Shown here piece after piece: positions 35,016 to 44,155 of a stretch of 64,000 bases of DNA. The stretch's first letter is position 1, and every line of letters starts with the position of its first letter. The DNA is taken from NCBI GenBank assembly GCA_019694395.1, contig JAIBCC010000004.1, positions 186,001 to 250,000 of the forward strand, read 5' to 3'. A model generated the notes under the pieces. It was not told the DNA's origin and did no database searches. It was given only the letters and a program-made list of their open reading frames with translations. Origin of the DNA: Pyrinomonadaceae bacterium. Its GTDB lineage: Bacteria > Acidobacteriota > Blastocatellia > Pyrinomonadales > Pyrinomonadaceae. Made by a program: the position numbers and the translations under genes.

Positions 35016-35080
35016 GAAGAAATAAATTGTTTATTTTCAGCGAGATTGTTTTATTTTTTGGATTTGTCTTTGCACCAACG

Positions 35081-35536
35081 TCAGCGTTTCCAGTAATGTC
35101 TGATTTTCATATCAAGCAATGGATACGGAACATATTCAACCGATCTTTGACCTTGACGCATTATTTCAACCATTCGCATTCCGCCTTCGGAATTGCGGGT
35201 GTGGACAATTACGGTCGCAGCGGTTTGAATGTTTTTATTATCGCTCAGCCATTTTGCAATCGCATAACCTGTATTTTCATCATCCCATTTTTCAGAATCA
35301 TAATGGTCAGGCAACAGATCATGATCAAGAAAAATTGCGTCATACGGTCTGGATTGTAAGAGTTTTTTAGCCTCTTCGACGGTTTCGGCAACCTCAACTT
35401 CATCACCATTGAACCTTTTCCTGAACCAGCGATGACGGCGGGTGTCATCGTCCAACAAAAAAATCGTAATCGGATTTCGTTTGGCACTCAAATCGGCTAA
35501 ACCTAGTCGTATCAAGATGCTCTGAATAATTCCCAT
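35081..35536 (-). CDS. Receiver-like domain protein (cyclic-phosphate-processing receiver type)
   Basis: 151 residues, single domain. The acidic pocket is Asp29-Asp31 (LLDDDTRRHRWF) and the phospho-acceptor position is Asp71 in AIFLDHDL. The extended segment after it (LPDHYDSEKWDDENTGYAIAKWL) and VIVHTRNSEGGMRM match the cREC_REC type, a receiver variant, rather than a classical CheY. No output domain and no histidine kinase are nearby. It may act as a stand-alone signalling protein; the function of this family is poorly known. Confidence 0.75.
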   Translation of the reverse strand: MGIIQSILIRLGLADLSAKRNPITIFLLDDDTRRHRWFRKRFNGDEVEVAETVEEAKKLLQSRPYDAIFLDHDLLPDHYDSEKWDDENTGYAIAKWLSDNKNIQTAATVIVHTRNSEGGMRMVEIMRQGQRSVEYVPYPLLDMKIRHYWKR

Positions 35537-35721
35537 ATTATTTTCAACGGTAAGATAATAACATATTGGCTTGCAGACTAAAATGGTTGTTATTTTTTTT
35601 CTTGGTAAAGTTTTTTTTTGAAAATGTTAAGTCGTGTGTTTTCAAAAACTTCTCTTTTCGGGTAAATTTCTTTTTTCTCAATATACCGATTTTTATTGAT
35701 TTTTTGCAAGTAAAATAAAAC

Positions 35722-35749
35722 TTGTAATCCGTTCCATCAATGCTATAAT
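35722..35749 (+). promoter_or_regulatory. Sigma-70 promoter of the DnaC-like gene
   Basis: TTGTAA (35722-35727), 16-base spacer, TATAAT (35744-35749) with an extended -10 TG at 35741-35742, 65 bases before the ATG at 35815. The remainder of the 278-base gap 35537-35814 is T-rich without a visible gene. Confidence 0.7.
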
Positions 35750-35814
35750 CCATTTTGGCTGATTGCCCGCACAGTATTTTATAAAGCGAAATCAGAAAAC
35801 TCCTTCAAGAATTG

Positions 35815-36612
35815 ATGTCAGCAGAAAAAGCTACAATTCATCAGCTTTACGTTGTTCCAAATCCAAACGAAGAATCTTTTGAAGATCCGTTTGATTGGCG
35901 CGATGAGCCGCAGGTTTGTCCGCGCTGTTACGGGGCGGGAATGGAAGTAATTCCCGGTAAAGGTGCACGATTATGTGAATGCCGTAAACAAAAATCCCAT
36001 TCTAATTTAATCGAAAAAGTTAAAATTCCGCGCCGTTACGAAAACTGTCATTTTCAAAGTTATCGGGTGCAGAATCCTTCGCAGCAACAGGCTTTTGGAT
36101 TTGCTTCAAAATTAGCAATGGAATATCCGGCAATTGACCGTGGTTTGCTCTTGATGGGAACTTGCGGAGTCGGAAAAACGCATTTGGCGGTTTCAATTCT
36201 CAAAGCTTTGACCGAACGCGGTTTTAGTTGTCTGTTCTATGAATTCGGTTCACTTTTGAAACAAATTCAGGACTCCTACAATCCGAATACCAACAGTTCC
36301 GAATTGAAAATCCTGTCTAACATTTTCGATGCTGAGATTTTAGTGTTAGACGAAATCGGCGCATCAAAACCCACCGATTGGGTGCGCGACACGATGGCGC
36401 ATATCATCAATACCCGCTATAACGATAGAAAATTAACTATTTTCACGACCAATTATCTGGATGAAAAAAAATCTGAAAAAGACGAATCTTTAGAAGACCG
36501 AATCGGTGTTCGTCTGCGCTCACGCCTTTACGAAATGTGCAAAACCCTCAAGATCGAAGGGCAGGATTTCCGCAAAACCTTTGATAAAACTTCTTCTAAA
36601 AAATCCGGTTAA
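35815..36612 (+). CDS. DnaC/DnaI-like ATPase with N-terminal zinc-binding motif
   Basis: 265 residues from the ATG at 35815. Cysteines 35, 38, 54 and 56 (CPRC and CEC) form a probable zinc site. The AAA+ core has Walker A GTCGVGKT (115-122), Walker B ILVLDE (175-180), sensor 1 TTN (211-213) and a closing arginine-rich [10 protein letters not shown], the helicase-loader pattern. Such proteins load the replicative helicase DnaB onto DNA; IstB of insertion sequences has the same fold, but there is no istA or terminal repeat here. It has its own promoter and appears monocistronic. Confidence 0.85.
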   Translation: MSAEKATIHQLYVVPNPNEESFEDPFDWRDEPQVCPRCYGAGMEVIPGKGARLCECRKQKSHSNLIEKVKIPRRYENCHFQSYRVQNPSQQQAFGFASKLAMEYPAIDRGLLLMGTCGVGKTHLAVSILKALTERGFSCLFYEFGSLLKQIQDSYNPNTNSSELKILSNIFDAEILVLDEIGASKPTDWVRDTMAHIINTRYNDRKLTIFTTNYLDEKKSEKDESLEDRIGVRLRSRLYEMCKTLKIEGQDFRKTFDKTSSKKSG

Positions 36613-36719
36613 ATCTTCAGTTCAATACTGGTTTTCTATAAGCTTCCTGTTTTCAATATTTTGACTTTTAAGACTCACTGAACATCAAAAAAATATATTG
36701 AATAGATTAAAAAAACTAC

Positions 36720-36747
36720 TTGACCAATAAAAATTAATGTGTAATAT
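36720..36747 (+). promoter_or_regulatory. Candidate sigma-70 promoter of the ROK gene
   Basis: TTGACC (36720-36725), 16-base spacer, TAATAT (36742-36747). The -10 box lies inside an inverted repeat. The rest of the 271-base gap 36613-36883 has no visible gene. Confidence 0.6.
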
Positions 36748-36767
36748 GTTAAAAGAATTAACATATT
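36743..36767. promoter_or_regulatory. Operator-like inverted repeat 1 upstream of the ROK gene
   Basis: AATATGTTAA, five bases, TTAACATATT: a perfect 10-bp dyad overlapping the -10 box, as expected for an autorepressor site. Confidence 0.65.
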
Positions 36768-36857
36768 CGGGAATCAAGTTTTCTAAATCAGCAACAATTT
36801 GCTAATTTTGTCTAATTTACAGGCTCTTTTTTTCATCCAGTGTGTTACTTTCATTAA

Positions 36858-36878
36858 TTTGTTAATTGTTTTAACAAA
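36858..36878. promoter_or_regulatory. Operator-like inverted repeat 2 upstream of the ROK gene
   Basis: TTTGTTAA, five bases, TTAACAAA: a perfect 8-bp dyad ending six bases before the ATG. It shares the core TGTTAA-N5-TTAACA with the first dyad. Confidence 0.65.
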
Positions 36879-36883
36879 AAGAA

Positions 36884-38110
36884 ATGAGAAAAATAAATCC
36901 TAAAAATTTCACTTTAGCAACACGCGGCACTTCGCGTGAAATTAATCGTCAGATAATTTTAACTTTGATTCGGACACATCAGCCGGTTTCGCGTGCTGAT
37001 CTTGCCCGTTTGATGGAAACGAACCGGGCAAATGTCACTTTTTTGGTTAATGAGCTTTTAGAAGAAGATTTGGTGCGTGAAGGCGCGCAAGGAAATGAAA
37101 AAGTTCGCGGACGAAAGCCGACCTTTTTATATCTCAATTCGCAAAAAAGCTATGCTATCGCCGTTGATGTCCGTGTTTCCAGAACTTATATGATGATTAC
37201 CGATTCAATCGGCAAACAAATCGGCGACATCATCAGTTTTCCAACCGAGCTTGATCCAAATAGATTCGCGCATCAGTTAAATATTCGTCTGAGAAATATT
37301 CTGGAAAAAGATTTTCGGATGTCCGATTGTCAGGGAATAGGAATTATTGTTCCGGGGATGCTCGACCAAAAATCAGGTTTAGTTATCAATGCCCCGACTT
37401 TGGGTTGGAAAAACGTTAATATTCTTGCTCCCTTAAGAAAAGAATTCGATGAAGTTGACGTTTATTTGGAAAACTCCGGCAAAGCCTGTGCACTTTCGCA
37501 AATTTGGGCGACTCGCACTGATAATGCCGATTTGAGCGATATAGTTTTTGTCAGTGTTTCAGACGGGGTTGGAGTCGGAGTAGTTATTAACGGTGAGTTA
37601 ATTCGCGGCAGACATAACACTGCCGGAGAATTCGGTCACGTTCCGCTCAGTATTGACGGACCTCCATGTTCCTGTGGTGCAAGTGGTTGTTGGGAAGCCT
37701 ATATTTCAAACCTTTCGACTCTATCGCGTTATTTCGGAAAAGATCAGCGTCAACGACAACCGCGAACTTTAGAAGAACAGAATTTTACGATTGAAGATTT
37801 GATTATGCGGGCGCGGGGAGGCGACAGCAAAGCTTTGACGACCTTGCACACAACTGCCCGTTATTTAGGACTGGGACTGGCTTCGATAATTAATGCAGTT
37901 GATCCGAATTACATTTATATTGGCGGCGAAATTACCGAGGCTTGGGACTTGATAAATCACGAAGTCAGTAGTGCGATTAAAGAAAGAACATTAACCAAGG
38001 ATTTAGGAACTACTCCGATTCGGATCGTTCCGGCGATTGAGCATCCGCGCCTTCGAGGTGCAGTTGCATTAGTTACGGCTCCGGCTTTTGCCGCTCCCAA
38101 GGTAGCTTAG
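36884..38110 (+). CDS. ROK-family transcriptional regulator of the polysaccharide locus
   Basis: 408 residues. Winged helix at about 28-68 (PVSRADLARLMETNRANVTFLVNELL), ROK fold with the zinc motif CSCGASGCWE (about 262-271), GVGVG and GEFGH. It is a distant paralogue of the regulator at 31358-32569. It lies immediately before the TonB receptor and glycan-degradation genes, in the same direction, and two matching dyads lie in its own upstream region. The likely role is to repress the locus until a sugar or uronate product binds. The ligand is unknown. Confidence 0.9.
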   Translation: MRKINPKNFTLATRGTSREINRQIILTLIRTHQPVSRADLARLMETNRANVTFLVNELLEEDLVREGAQGNEKVRGRKPTFLYLNSQKSYAIAVDVRVSRTYMMITDSIGKQIGDIISFPTELDPNRFAHQLNIRLRNILEKDFRMSDCQGIGIIVPGMLDQKSGLVINAPTLGWKNVNILAPLRKEFDEVDVYLENSGKACALSQIWATRTDNADLSDIVFVSVSDGVGVGVVINGELIRGRHNTAGEFGHVPLSIDGPPCSCGASGCWEAYISNLSTLSRYFGKDQRQRQPRTLEEQNFTIEDLIMRARGGDSKALTTLHTTARYLGLGLASIINAVDPNYIYIGGEITEAWDLINHEVSSAIKERTLTKDLGTTPIRIVPAIEHPRLRGAVALVTAPAFAAPKVA

Positions 38111-38215
38111 AGTTACGTCAAAAAATAAAAAATAACCAGACAAAGTTGGGAACAGACCAATTCTTTGCCCGGGTGAAGTTTGCTCAAAAATAAGATTGCA
38201 GTTTTATAAGGAGAA

Positions 38216-41200
38216 ATGGAAGAAATGAAAGAAGTTAGCTTATTTTACAAAATTACCAAAACGATTTGCTTAACTAATATACTGGCAATCGTCTTTATGG
38301 TTGCGGCTGGTTTTACGGCTGTTCAGGCACAAACAACTTTTGGTCGGATTTCAGGAACTGTCACCGATGCTAACGGGGCGGCTATAGCCAATGCAACTGT
38401 CACTGTCACTGATTCTGCGACAAATTTTTCCCGCACCGCAACCTCGGATGAAAGCGGTTTCTATACAGTCACGAATCTCCCGGTTGGGACATATGATGTG
38501 TTAGTTGAAAGAAAAGATTTCAAAAAATCTATCAGACAACGTAATGTAGTAAATGCCGATGCCCGTTTAACTATAGATTTTGCTATGGAAACGGGACAAA
38601 TCACAGAGACTGTTGAAGTTACACAGGAAAGCGGTGAAACGGTCAACACAACTTCGGGCGAAGTTGCCAAAGTAATTGATAATCAGCAAATTGATAATTT
38701 GGCGTTAAATGGTCGCAACTATTACCAATTAATGTCGGTTATTCCGGGTGCAGTTACCACGGCGGATGACTCTTTGGACACAAACCTTGCTACCAATACC
38801 ATTAACATCAGCGGTAATCGCGGCGTTTCTAATAATTTAACAATTGATGGCGGGAACAATAACAATGCTGGTAGTAACGCCAGCCAGATCAACAACGTCG
38901 GACTTGATTTCATTCAAGAAGTAAAACTGCAAACTTCAAATTTTTCAGCTGAATACGGACGCAATTCAGGCGCACAGATCAACGTTATTACTAAACGCGG
39001 AACCAATAAATATCACGGTTCTTTATTTGAATTCTTACGAAATGACAGATTCGATGCGAGAGACGCTTTCGCCGCAACCAAGCCTTTTTTGCGCTATCAC
39101 AACTACGGCTGGACATTTGGCGGTCCGCTTCCCTTTTTCAATTTTGGCGAAGGCGGTCCGATGTTCAAATCAGGAAAAGACAAATTCTTTTTCTTTGCTG
39201 GACAGGAATGGAAATCAATTCACCGTTTCGGTGCTTCAAACCGCCAAACTTTACCCACAACGGCTGAATTGAACGGCGACTTTTCGTTTCGTTTAAGAGG
39301 TGCGGACGGAATTGTCGGAACGGCTGATGACGGAGTTATTAAAGATCCGTTAGTGGCAGGAACTTGCACTGCTGCCAACCGCACAGCCTGTTTTGGCGGT
39401 AATGATGTTAATTTACGCAACAAAATTCCGCTTAACCGGATTACCGCAGATGGTTTGGCAATTGCCAATGTTTACCGGACAATGATCAGTCTGGCATCAG
39501 GTTACTCAGATACTCCAACCGGACAAAACGCAACGTTTCAACCGCCGATTGCCAGCGATTTTCGTCAGGAGTTTTTACGTCTGGATTATATTTTCAATCC
39601 GAATCACAGCATTTACGGACGTTATGTGCATGATACAAATGTGGTAGTTGAACCTTACGGAACTTTTATTAATTCTCCTTTACCTACTTCTCAACAATTG
39701 CGAAATCGTCCGGGTAACGGATTTCAGTTTGGTTATATTTGGAACATCAAACCGACACTTATCAACGAATTTAAGTTTAATGCTTCGTGGACCGATCAAA
39801 GAATTGTTCCAAACACCCCTTATTCAGAACGTTCAACTTACGGATTTAATTTTAATCAACTTTTTGCAAATGGCGGACAGTATGAGAACTCAATTCCAAA
39901 CGTCAGTGTTAATGGATTTGCCAGTTTTTCAGGCGTGGCTGCAAGTTTAACCGCACTTGCCCGCGATTATATGTTGATGGACAACATTACCTGGGTTTCG
40001 GGTAATCACACTTTCAAATTCGGCGGATTATTCAATTTCAGCCAAATTTATCAAAATGGTCGTTCGCTTTATGCCGGTAACGTAGCTTTTAATAACAGCC
40101 AAAATACCAACACGACCGGTAATTCTTTAGCTGATGCGCTGCTCGGAAATTTCCGAACATACTCGGAAGCATCGCTTGACCCTGCATCGCGTTTCCGTTT
40201 TCAACAATACGAAGCCTTTGGGCTGGACAGTTGGAGAGTTAGCCGAAAACTCAGTTTGGAATTGGGGGTTCGCTGGCAATACGGAACGCCTTTTTATGCG
40301 GCAGAAAATACGATCACCAATTTTGATCCGAAACTTTATGACCCGAGTAAAGCCGTTACTTTAACTAATAATGGCGCAAACGTCGTCGTCAACGCCGGAC
40401 AAAACAGATTTAACGGGTTAGTTCGTCCTGACGGAACGACTTTGGATATTTATCAAAATAACGCCAATGTTTTATCAGTTCCGGCAACTGCGCCGCGCGG
40501 ATTTTATAAGCCTAAAAACTACTTTATGCCACGCGTGGGATTTGCCTATTCGCCTTTTGATGACAGCAAAACATCTATTCGCGGCGGTTTCGGAATGTAT
40601 TACGACCGAATCGAGGGAAATATCATCTTCCCGTTAGAAAATAATCCGCCTTATGTTAATTCCGCCAGTTACGAGAACGGAAATCTTTCCAATATTTCGG
40701 GCGGATCTGCTTCGGCTTTAACTCCATTTGCCAATATCACGACCATCAGCCCCGATATGAAAACATCTTACACGATGAATTTCAGTCTCGGCGTTCAACG
40801 CGAGCTGCCATGGGGGCTTTTTGTTGAAGCTAACGGAGTTGGAAATCTCGGTCGCAATCTAACCAGACAAATTGATCTCAATGCGGCTCCGTTGGCTCTG
40901 CAATTAGCCAATCCCGGAGTTAACACTGCACTATTGCGCCCGTATAAAGGCTTCACCGGAATTTTGCAGCGTGTGAGTGATGCCAGTTCGCATTATTACG
41001 CAATGCAGTTTTACGGTGGAAAACGCAAAGGTAATGTGCTGGCAACCGTTAGTTATACCTGGTCAAAAGTGCTGAGCGATGCCAATGTTTTGACCGAACA
41101 GGCAGAAGAAGGTTTGTATAACCGTGCCTTCAATTTCGGTCCGGCAACTTTTGACCGTCGGCACGTTTTTGTCGCAACTTATACCTATTCTTTGCCGCTT

Positions 41201-41662
41201 TTCAGAAAAACGACCGGATGGGTTAAAGCCGTTTTGGATGGTTATGAAATCAGCGGAATTACCCGTATCCAAGCCGGCAAACCCTATACGATTACAGGAG
41301 CTGCCTCAATTGGCGGAACTCGTCGGGCTGATATTGTTAATGATTCGATTGATCTTTACATCAGAGACAATCGTCAGTGGTTAAATCCGGCTGCCTTTGC
41401 CGCTGCTCCCGGAAGCCGTTTGGGAACCAGCGGAGTCGGAATCGTTACCGGTCCGATTTTAGCGGTTAATGATTTTTCAGTTCGCAAACGATTCCGTTTG
41501 GGAGAAAAGAAAGATTTACGCTTGCAAGCTGATGTGTTCAATGCTTTTAACCGTAATAATTTCAGTAATATGCAAACCGTTGTGACCAACGCCAGTTTTG
41601 GGACTTTAACGGTTTCCGGTCCCGGAAGAAGCATCCAACTTGGAATCAAGTTTGGATTTTAG
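38216..41662 (+). CDS. Oar-like TonB-dependent receptor with carboxypeptidase-regulatory domain
   Basis: 1148 residues. Signal peptide ends near residue 43 (FTAVQAQ). Then a carboxypeptidase-regulatory beta-sandwich (about 46-130; GRISGTVTDANGAAIANATVTV), a TonB plug (about 145-250; ALNGRNYYQLMSVIPG, NLTIDGGNNNNAG, NVITKRGTNKYHGSLFEF) and a long beta-barrel ending in the aromatic GIKFGF. It is an outer-membrane protein; acidobacterial members often accompany glycan genes, where they act like SusC without SusD. AAGGAG lies two bases before the ATG at 38216 and eleven before a second in-frame ATG at 38225; the second may be the true start. No SusD partner is encoded here. Confidence 0.92.
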   Translation: MEEMKEVSLFYKITKTICLTNILAIVFMVAAGFTAVQAQTTFGRISGTVTDANGAAIANATVTVTDSATNFSRTATSDESGFYTVTNLPVGTYDVLVERKDFKKSIRQRNVVNADARLTIDFAMETGQITETVEVTQESGETVNTTSGEVAKVIDNQQIDNLALNGRNYYQLMSVIPGAVTTADDSLDTNLATNTINISGNRGVSNNLTIDGGNNNNAGSNASQINNVGLDFIQEVKLQTSNFSAEYGRNSGAQINVITKRGTNKYHGSLFEFLRNDRFDARDAFAATKPFLRYHNYGWTFGGPLPFFNFGEGGPMFKSGKDKFFFFAGQEWKSIHRFGASNRQTLPTTAELNGDFSFRLRGADGIVGTADDGVIKDPLVAGTCTAANRTACFGGNDVNLRNKIPLNRITADGLAIANVYRTMISLASGYSDTPTGQNATFQPPIASDFRQEFLRLDYIFNPNHSIYGRYVHDTNVVVEPYGTFINSPLPTSQQLRNRPGNGFQFGYIWNIKPTLINEFKFNASWTDQRIVPNTPYSERSTYGFNFNQLFANGGQYENSIPNVSVNGFASFSGVAASLTALARDYMLMDNITWVSGNHTFKFGGLFNFSQIYQNGRSLYAGNVAFNNSQNTNTTGNSLADALLGNFRTYSEASLDPASRFRFQQYEAFGLDSWRVSRKLSLELGVRWQYGTPFYAAENTITNFDPKLYDPSKAVTLTNNGANVVVNAGQNRFNGLVRPDGTTLDIYQNNANVLSVPATAPRGFYKPKNYFMPRVGFAYSPFDDSKTSIRGGFGMYYDRIEGNIIFPLENNPPYVNSASYENGNLSNISGGSASALTPFANITTISPDMKTSYTMNFSLGVQRELPWGLFVEANGVGNLGRNLTRQIDLNAAPLALQLANPGVNTALLRPYKGFTGILQRVSDASSHYYAMQFYGGKRKGNVLATVSYTWSKVLSDANVLTEQAEEGLYNRAFNFGPATFDRRHVFVATYTYSLPLFRKTTGWVKAVLDGYEISGITRIQAGKPYTITGAASIGGTRRADIVNDSIDLYIRDNRQWLNPAAFAAAPGSRLGTSGVGIVTGPILAVNDFSVRKRFRLGEKKDLRLQADVFNAFNRNNFSNMQTVVTNASFGTLTVSGPGRSIQLGIKFGF

Positions 41663-41671
41663 TTAGTCAGT

Positions 41672-41756
41672 TTTGCCCGTGAAAAACGCGAAAAAGCACG
41701 AATATCTTTTCTTCATTAGCTTTTATTCGTGCTAGATTAAGTAATTCGCGGGCAAA
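41672..41756. repeat. Nested inverted repeat, probable terminator or dispersed palindrome
   Basis: Outer arms TTTGCCCG (41672-41679) and CGGGCAAA (41749-41756); inner arms AGCACGAATA (41695-41704) and TATTCGTGCT (41724-41733), all perfect. It fills the gap after the TonB receptor gene. There is no long T tract directly after it, so a structural repeat is as likely as a terminator. Confidence 0.7.
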
Positions 41757-41795
41757 TTTTTCTTAAAATTTAGTAAAATCATCGTTTTACCAATT

Positions 41796-43661
41796 ATGTC
41801 AACCAAAAAAAAGTTCGTTTGGGTTTATACTTTTATAATTATTTCGGCTTTATCTGTTCAGATTTTTGCCCAAACAAATTCAACCAACACAGTTTCGACC
41901 AGTGCTTTGAAATCAGAGATCAAAGAGTTTACGGCGAAGGAAATTGCGGCACACTTTGCCGATATTAAAACCCTGAATCCGCCGCCGGACAAAGTTTTCA
42001 ACGCTTTGACCATCGGTGAATTTTCGTGGGGAAGCTTTGCGCGGGCATTAGCGGCACAGGCAGACATCGGCGGTAGTCAAAAAATTGCCGGAAAAGATAC
42101 TGCCCGTGCGATTGCCGAAATCGGTTTGATCGAAGCCCGCAAAGGCGGAAAGGCTTTTTCGCAGCTTTATTCGACCTTGGCTCTGCGTCATTACGGAACG
42201 GATTTATCAAAAAATGCGGTTTGGCAGAGTTTGAGTGAATCGGAAAAGAAAGAATGGGCGGAACTGCTTGATCCGGCAAGATTCTACGATGCGAAAAAAC
42301 GACAGGTTATCAATCTTCCCGAAAATTATCTCGGAGTAGCGGCAAGAGTGGCAGCAATGAGCTGGCAAATGGGCGTATTGAAAGATCGCTCACTGCTTGA
42401 TTCAGTTGTCGAACGTGCTGCCGAACAATTCTTGAAAGGCGCAATTTATTCAGACGACAGCCCCCCAACCGGGCGTTACGACCGTTACTCAAACGAATAC
42501 GCCCGTTTTTGCTGGGACGCAGCAGAAATTGCCGGACGTAAAGACATTTTGGAAAAGTTAAAGCCGACCTTAAAAAAACAAATGGAGCTGTGGTGGGACA
42601 TAGTTTCACCCGCCGGTTACGGATATAACTGGGGCAGAAGTCAGGGATTGGTCAGTTATCTGGACACGCTCGAAATCGCCGCGTTTTTGGGCGCACATCC
42701 TGAATTCCGTCCGACAAAACTGGAAAATCTGGCAACCATATTTAATCTGGCATGGCGTTGGATTCGCAAAGATTACAGCGATAAAACGCATATGTTCACT
42801 GTTTTTGCCTTCGGACGCGGAAATTACAGCTACATCAATCCCGAACGCGAATGGCAGCAAGCCGGAACGAGCTTTGGCAAAATCATCCTTGCCAACGATA
42901 CGTTTATGAAATCGTTGGAAAAGGAAAATGTTACGCAATTTCCTTCAGAATTGAATCTTCCGAATGTCGCGCGTTTTGAATTTTTTGAGAAAAAAGCGGA
43001 CAGACAATTCGGCGTTTGGTTAGTGCGGCAAGGCAAATTCCAATTCGCTTTACCGATCACAACCGGAACCAAACCGGCGATTGCCGATTATTTGCCTGCC
43101 CCGTTCGGTTTACCAGGCTTCGCTGCCCCCGTCGAAGAAGTTTATCCGTCTCTCGTTCCTTTTTTAGAATTGGGAGACGGAAAAACTTATGCAACCAGTG
43201 AAGGTGCAGATTCTGTTGAGCCTGCGGCAGACGCAAAATCTTTAAAGATCATCTGGAAAAAATGGGCAAACATCGGCAGTAAATCAGGCGAAACTTTTGA
43301 AAATGGACTGATAAGTGTAGTTGAATTCAGATGGGAAAACAACAAACTGATTCGCCGCGAAACACTGACCGCTGATAAAGATGTAAACATCAAAAACTGG
43401 AAATTTACCGTTCCAACAACCGCTGACAAAGTGAAAAATGAAAACGGGACTTACATTTTGAACGGCAGAGAAGGAACGCTTGCCGTCAATGTCAAGACCG
43501 ATTGGAAAACTTCTTCCGAAACTTTTGCCACAGGTGACAGCCGTTTGGGAAAAGGCGTCTTAGGCGCAATTCCGATTCATCTGATTTTTGAAGCGAAAGA
43601 TTTGCAGTTGAAAAAAGGACAAAAGTTAAGTTGGGAAATTAGTCTGGAATTATTGAAATAA
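41796..43661 (+). CDS. Secreted protein of unknown family, possibly a polysaccharide-active toroid enzyme
   Basis: 621 residues. Signal peptide (IIISALSVQIFAQ). The N-terminal two-thirds are helical, with long aromatic-rich helices (LGVAARVAAMSWQMGVL; RYSNEYARFCWDAAEIAGR; GYNWGRSQGLVSYLDTLEIAAFLG), as in (alpha/alpha)-toroid lyases and hydrolases. The last third is beta-rich (from about 390). This two-part layout is that of PL8- or heparinase-type polysaccharide lyases, but I do not recognise a catalytic motif, so the activity is inferred from shape and context. It stands between the TonB receptor and the uronate genes. Confidence 0.55.
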   Translation: MSTKKKFVWVYTFIIISALSVQIFAQTNSTNTVSTSALKSEIKEFTAKEIAAHFADIKTLNPPPDKVFNALTIGEFSWGSFARALAAQADIGGSQKIAGKDTARAIAEIGLIEARKGGKAFSQLYSTLALRHYGTDLSKNAVWQSLSESEKKEWAELLDPARFYDAKKRQVINLPENYLGVAARVAAMSWQMGVLKDRSLLDSVVERAAEQFLKGAIYSDDSPPTGRYDRYSNEYARFCWDAAEIAGRKDILEKLKPTLKKQMELWWDIVSPAGYGYNWGRSQGLVSYLDTLEIAAFLGAHPEFRPTKLENLATIFNLAWRWIRKDYSDKTHMFTVFAFGRGNYSYINPEREWQQAGTSFGKIILANDTFMKSLEKENVTQFPSELNLPNVARFEFFEKKADRQFGVWLVRQGKFQFALPITTGTKPAIADYLPAPFGLPGFAAPVEEVYPSLVPFLELGDGKTYATSEGADSVEPAADAKSLKIIWKKWANIGSKSGETFENGLISVVEFRWENNKLIRRETLTADKDVNIKNWKFTVPTTADKVKNENGTYILNGREGTLAVNVKTDWKTSSETFATGDSRLGKGVLGAIPIHLIFEAKDLQLKKGQKLSWEISLELLK

Positions 43662-43672
43662 AGAAATGGTCT

Positions 43673-43789
43673 TTGATCTTTGATTTTTGATCTTTGATTC
43701 TGTTTAGTATTCAAACTTGAACAAAACAAATATCAAACTTTATCAAATAAGAATTTTCCAAGATCAAAGGTCAAAGATCTAAAATCAAA
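43673..43789. repeat. Inverted repeat built from TTTGATC-type heptamers
   Basis: TTTGATC-TTTGATT-TTTGATC-TTTGATT (about 43673-43699, period 7) is mirrored by TCAAAGATCTAAAATCAAA (43771-43789) and AGATCAAAGG before it. It fills the gap before the cupin gene and could fold into a long hairpin. Confidence 0.7.
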
Positions 43790-43798
43790 ATAAAAAAT

Positions 43799-44155
43799 AT
43801 GATAGCTGAAATACAACAAATACAAGCATTAGCCAGTGATTGGAGTCAAATTCCGATTGATTATCCGGCTGAAGGAATTGAGCGTCAAATGGTCGTTGGA
43901 AAGGACATTATGATTTGCCGTTTTCGTTTCGCACCGTTTTTAGTCACCCCTGAACACTCTCATCCCCACGAACAAATTTCGTTGGTAATAAAAGGTAAAG
44001 TAAAATTTATTCTGGAAACCAAAGAGAAAATCTGTCAGCCCGGCGATGTGCTGCATTTCCCGTCAAACTTTTGGCACGGCGCGACAATGCTTGAAGAAGA
44101 AGTTATTCTGATTGATATTTTTTCACCGATTAGAGAGGACTTCTTAAACAAATGA
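43799..44155 (+). CDS. Cupin protein, KdgF-like
   Basis: 118 residues, a single cupin barrel without signal peptide. Metal ligands are visible in HSHPHEQ (His53, His55, His57, Gln59) and His93 (NFWHG). KdgF promotes ring opening of unsaturated uronates released from pectin and alginate; the position next to an alginate-lyase-family gene and kduI supports that assignment. The stop overlaps the start of the esterase gene (ATGA), so the two are translationally coupled. An unrelated small cupin cannot be excluded. Confidence 0.7.
   Translation: MIAEIQQIQALASDWSQIPIDYPAEGIERQMVVGKDIMICRFRFAPFLVTPEHSHPHEQISLVIKGKVKFILETKEKICQPGDVLHFPSNFWHGATMLEEEVILIDIFSPIREDFLNK

Noticed and set aside
35815..36612. 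IstB of an insertion sequence
   Set aside because: There is no istA and no terminal inverted repeat; the zinc motif and single-gene context fit a DnaC-like helicase loader.
41796..43661. Firm assignment to heparinase or PL8
   Set aside because: The overall layout fits, but no catalytic residues could be matched.
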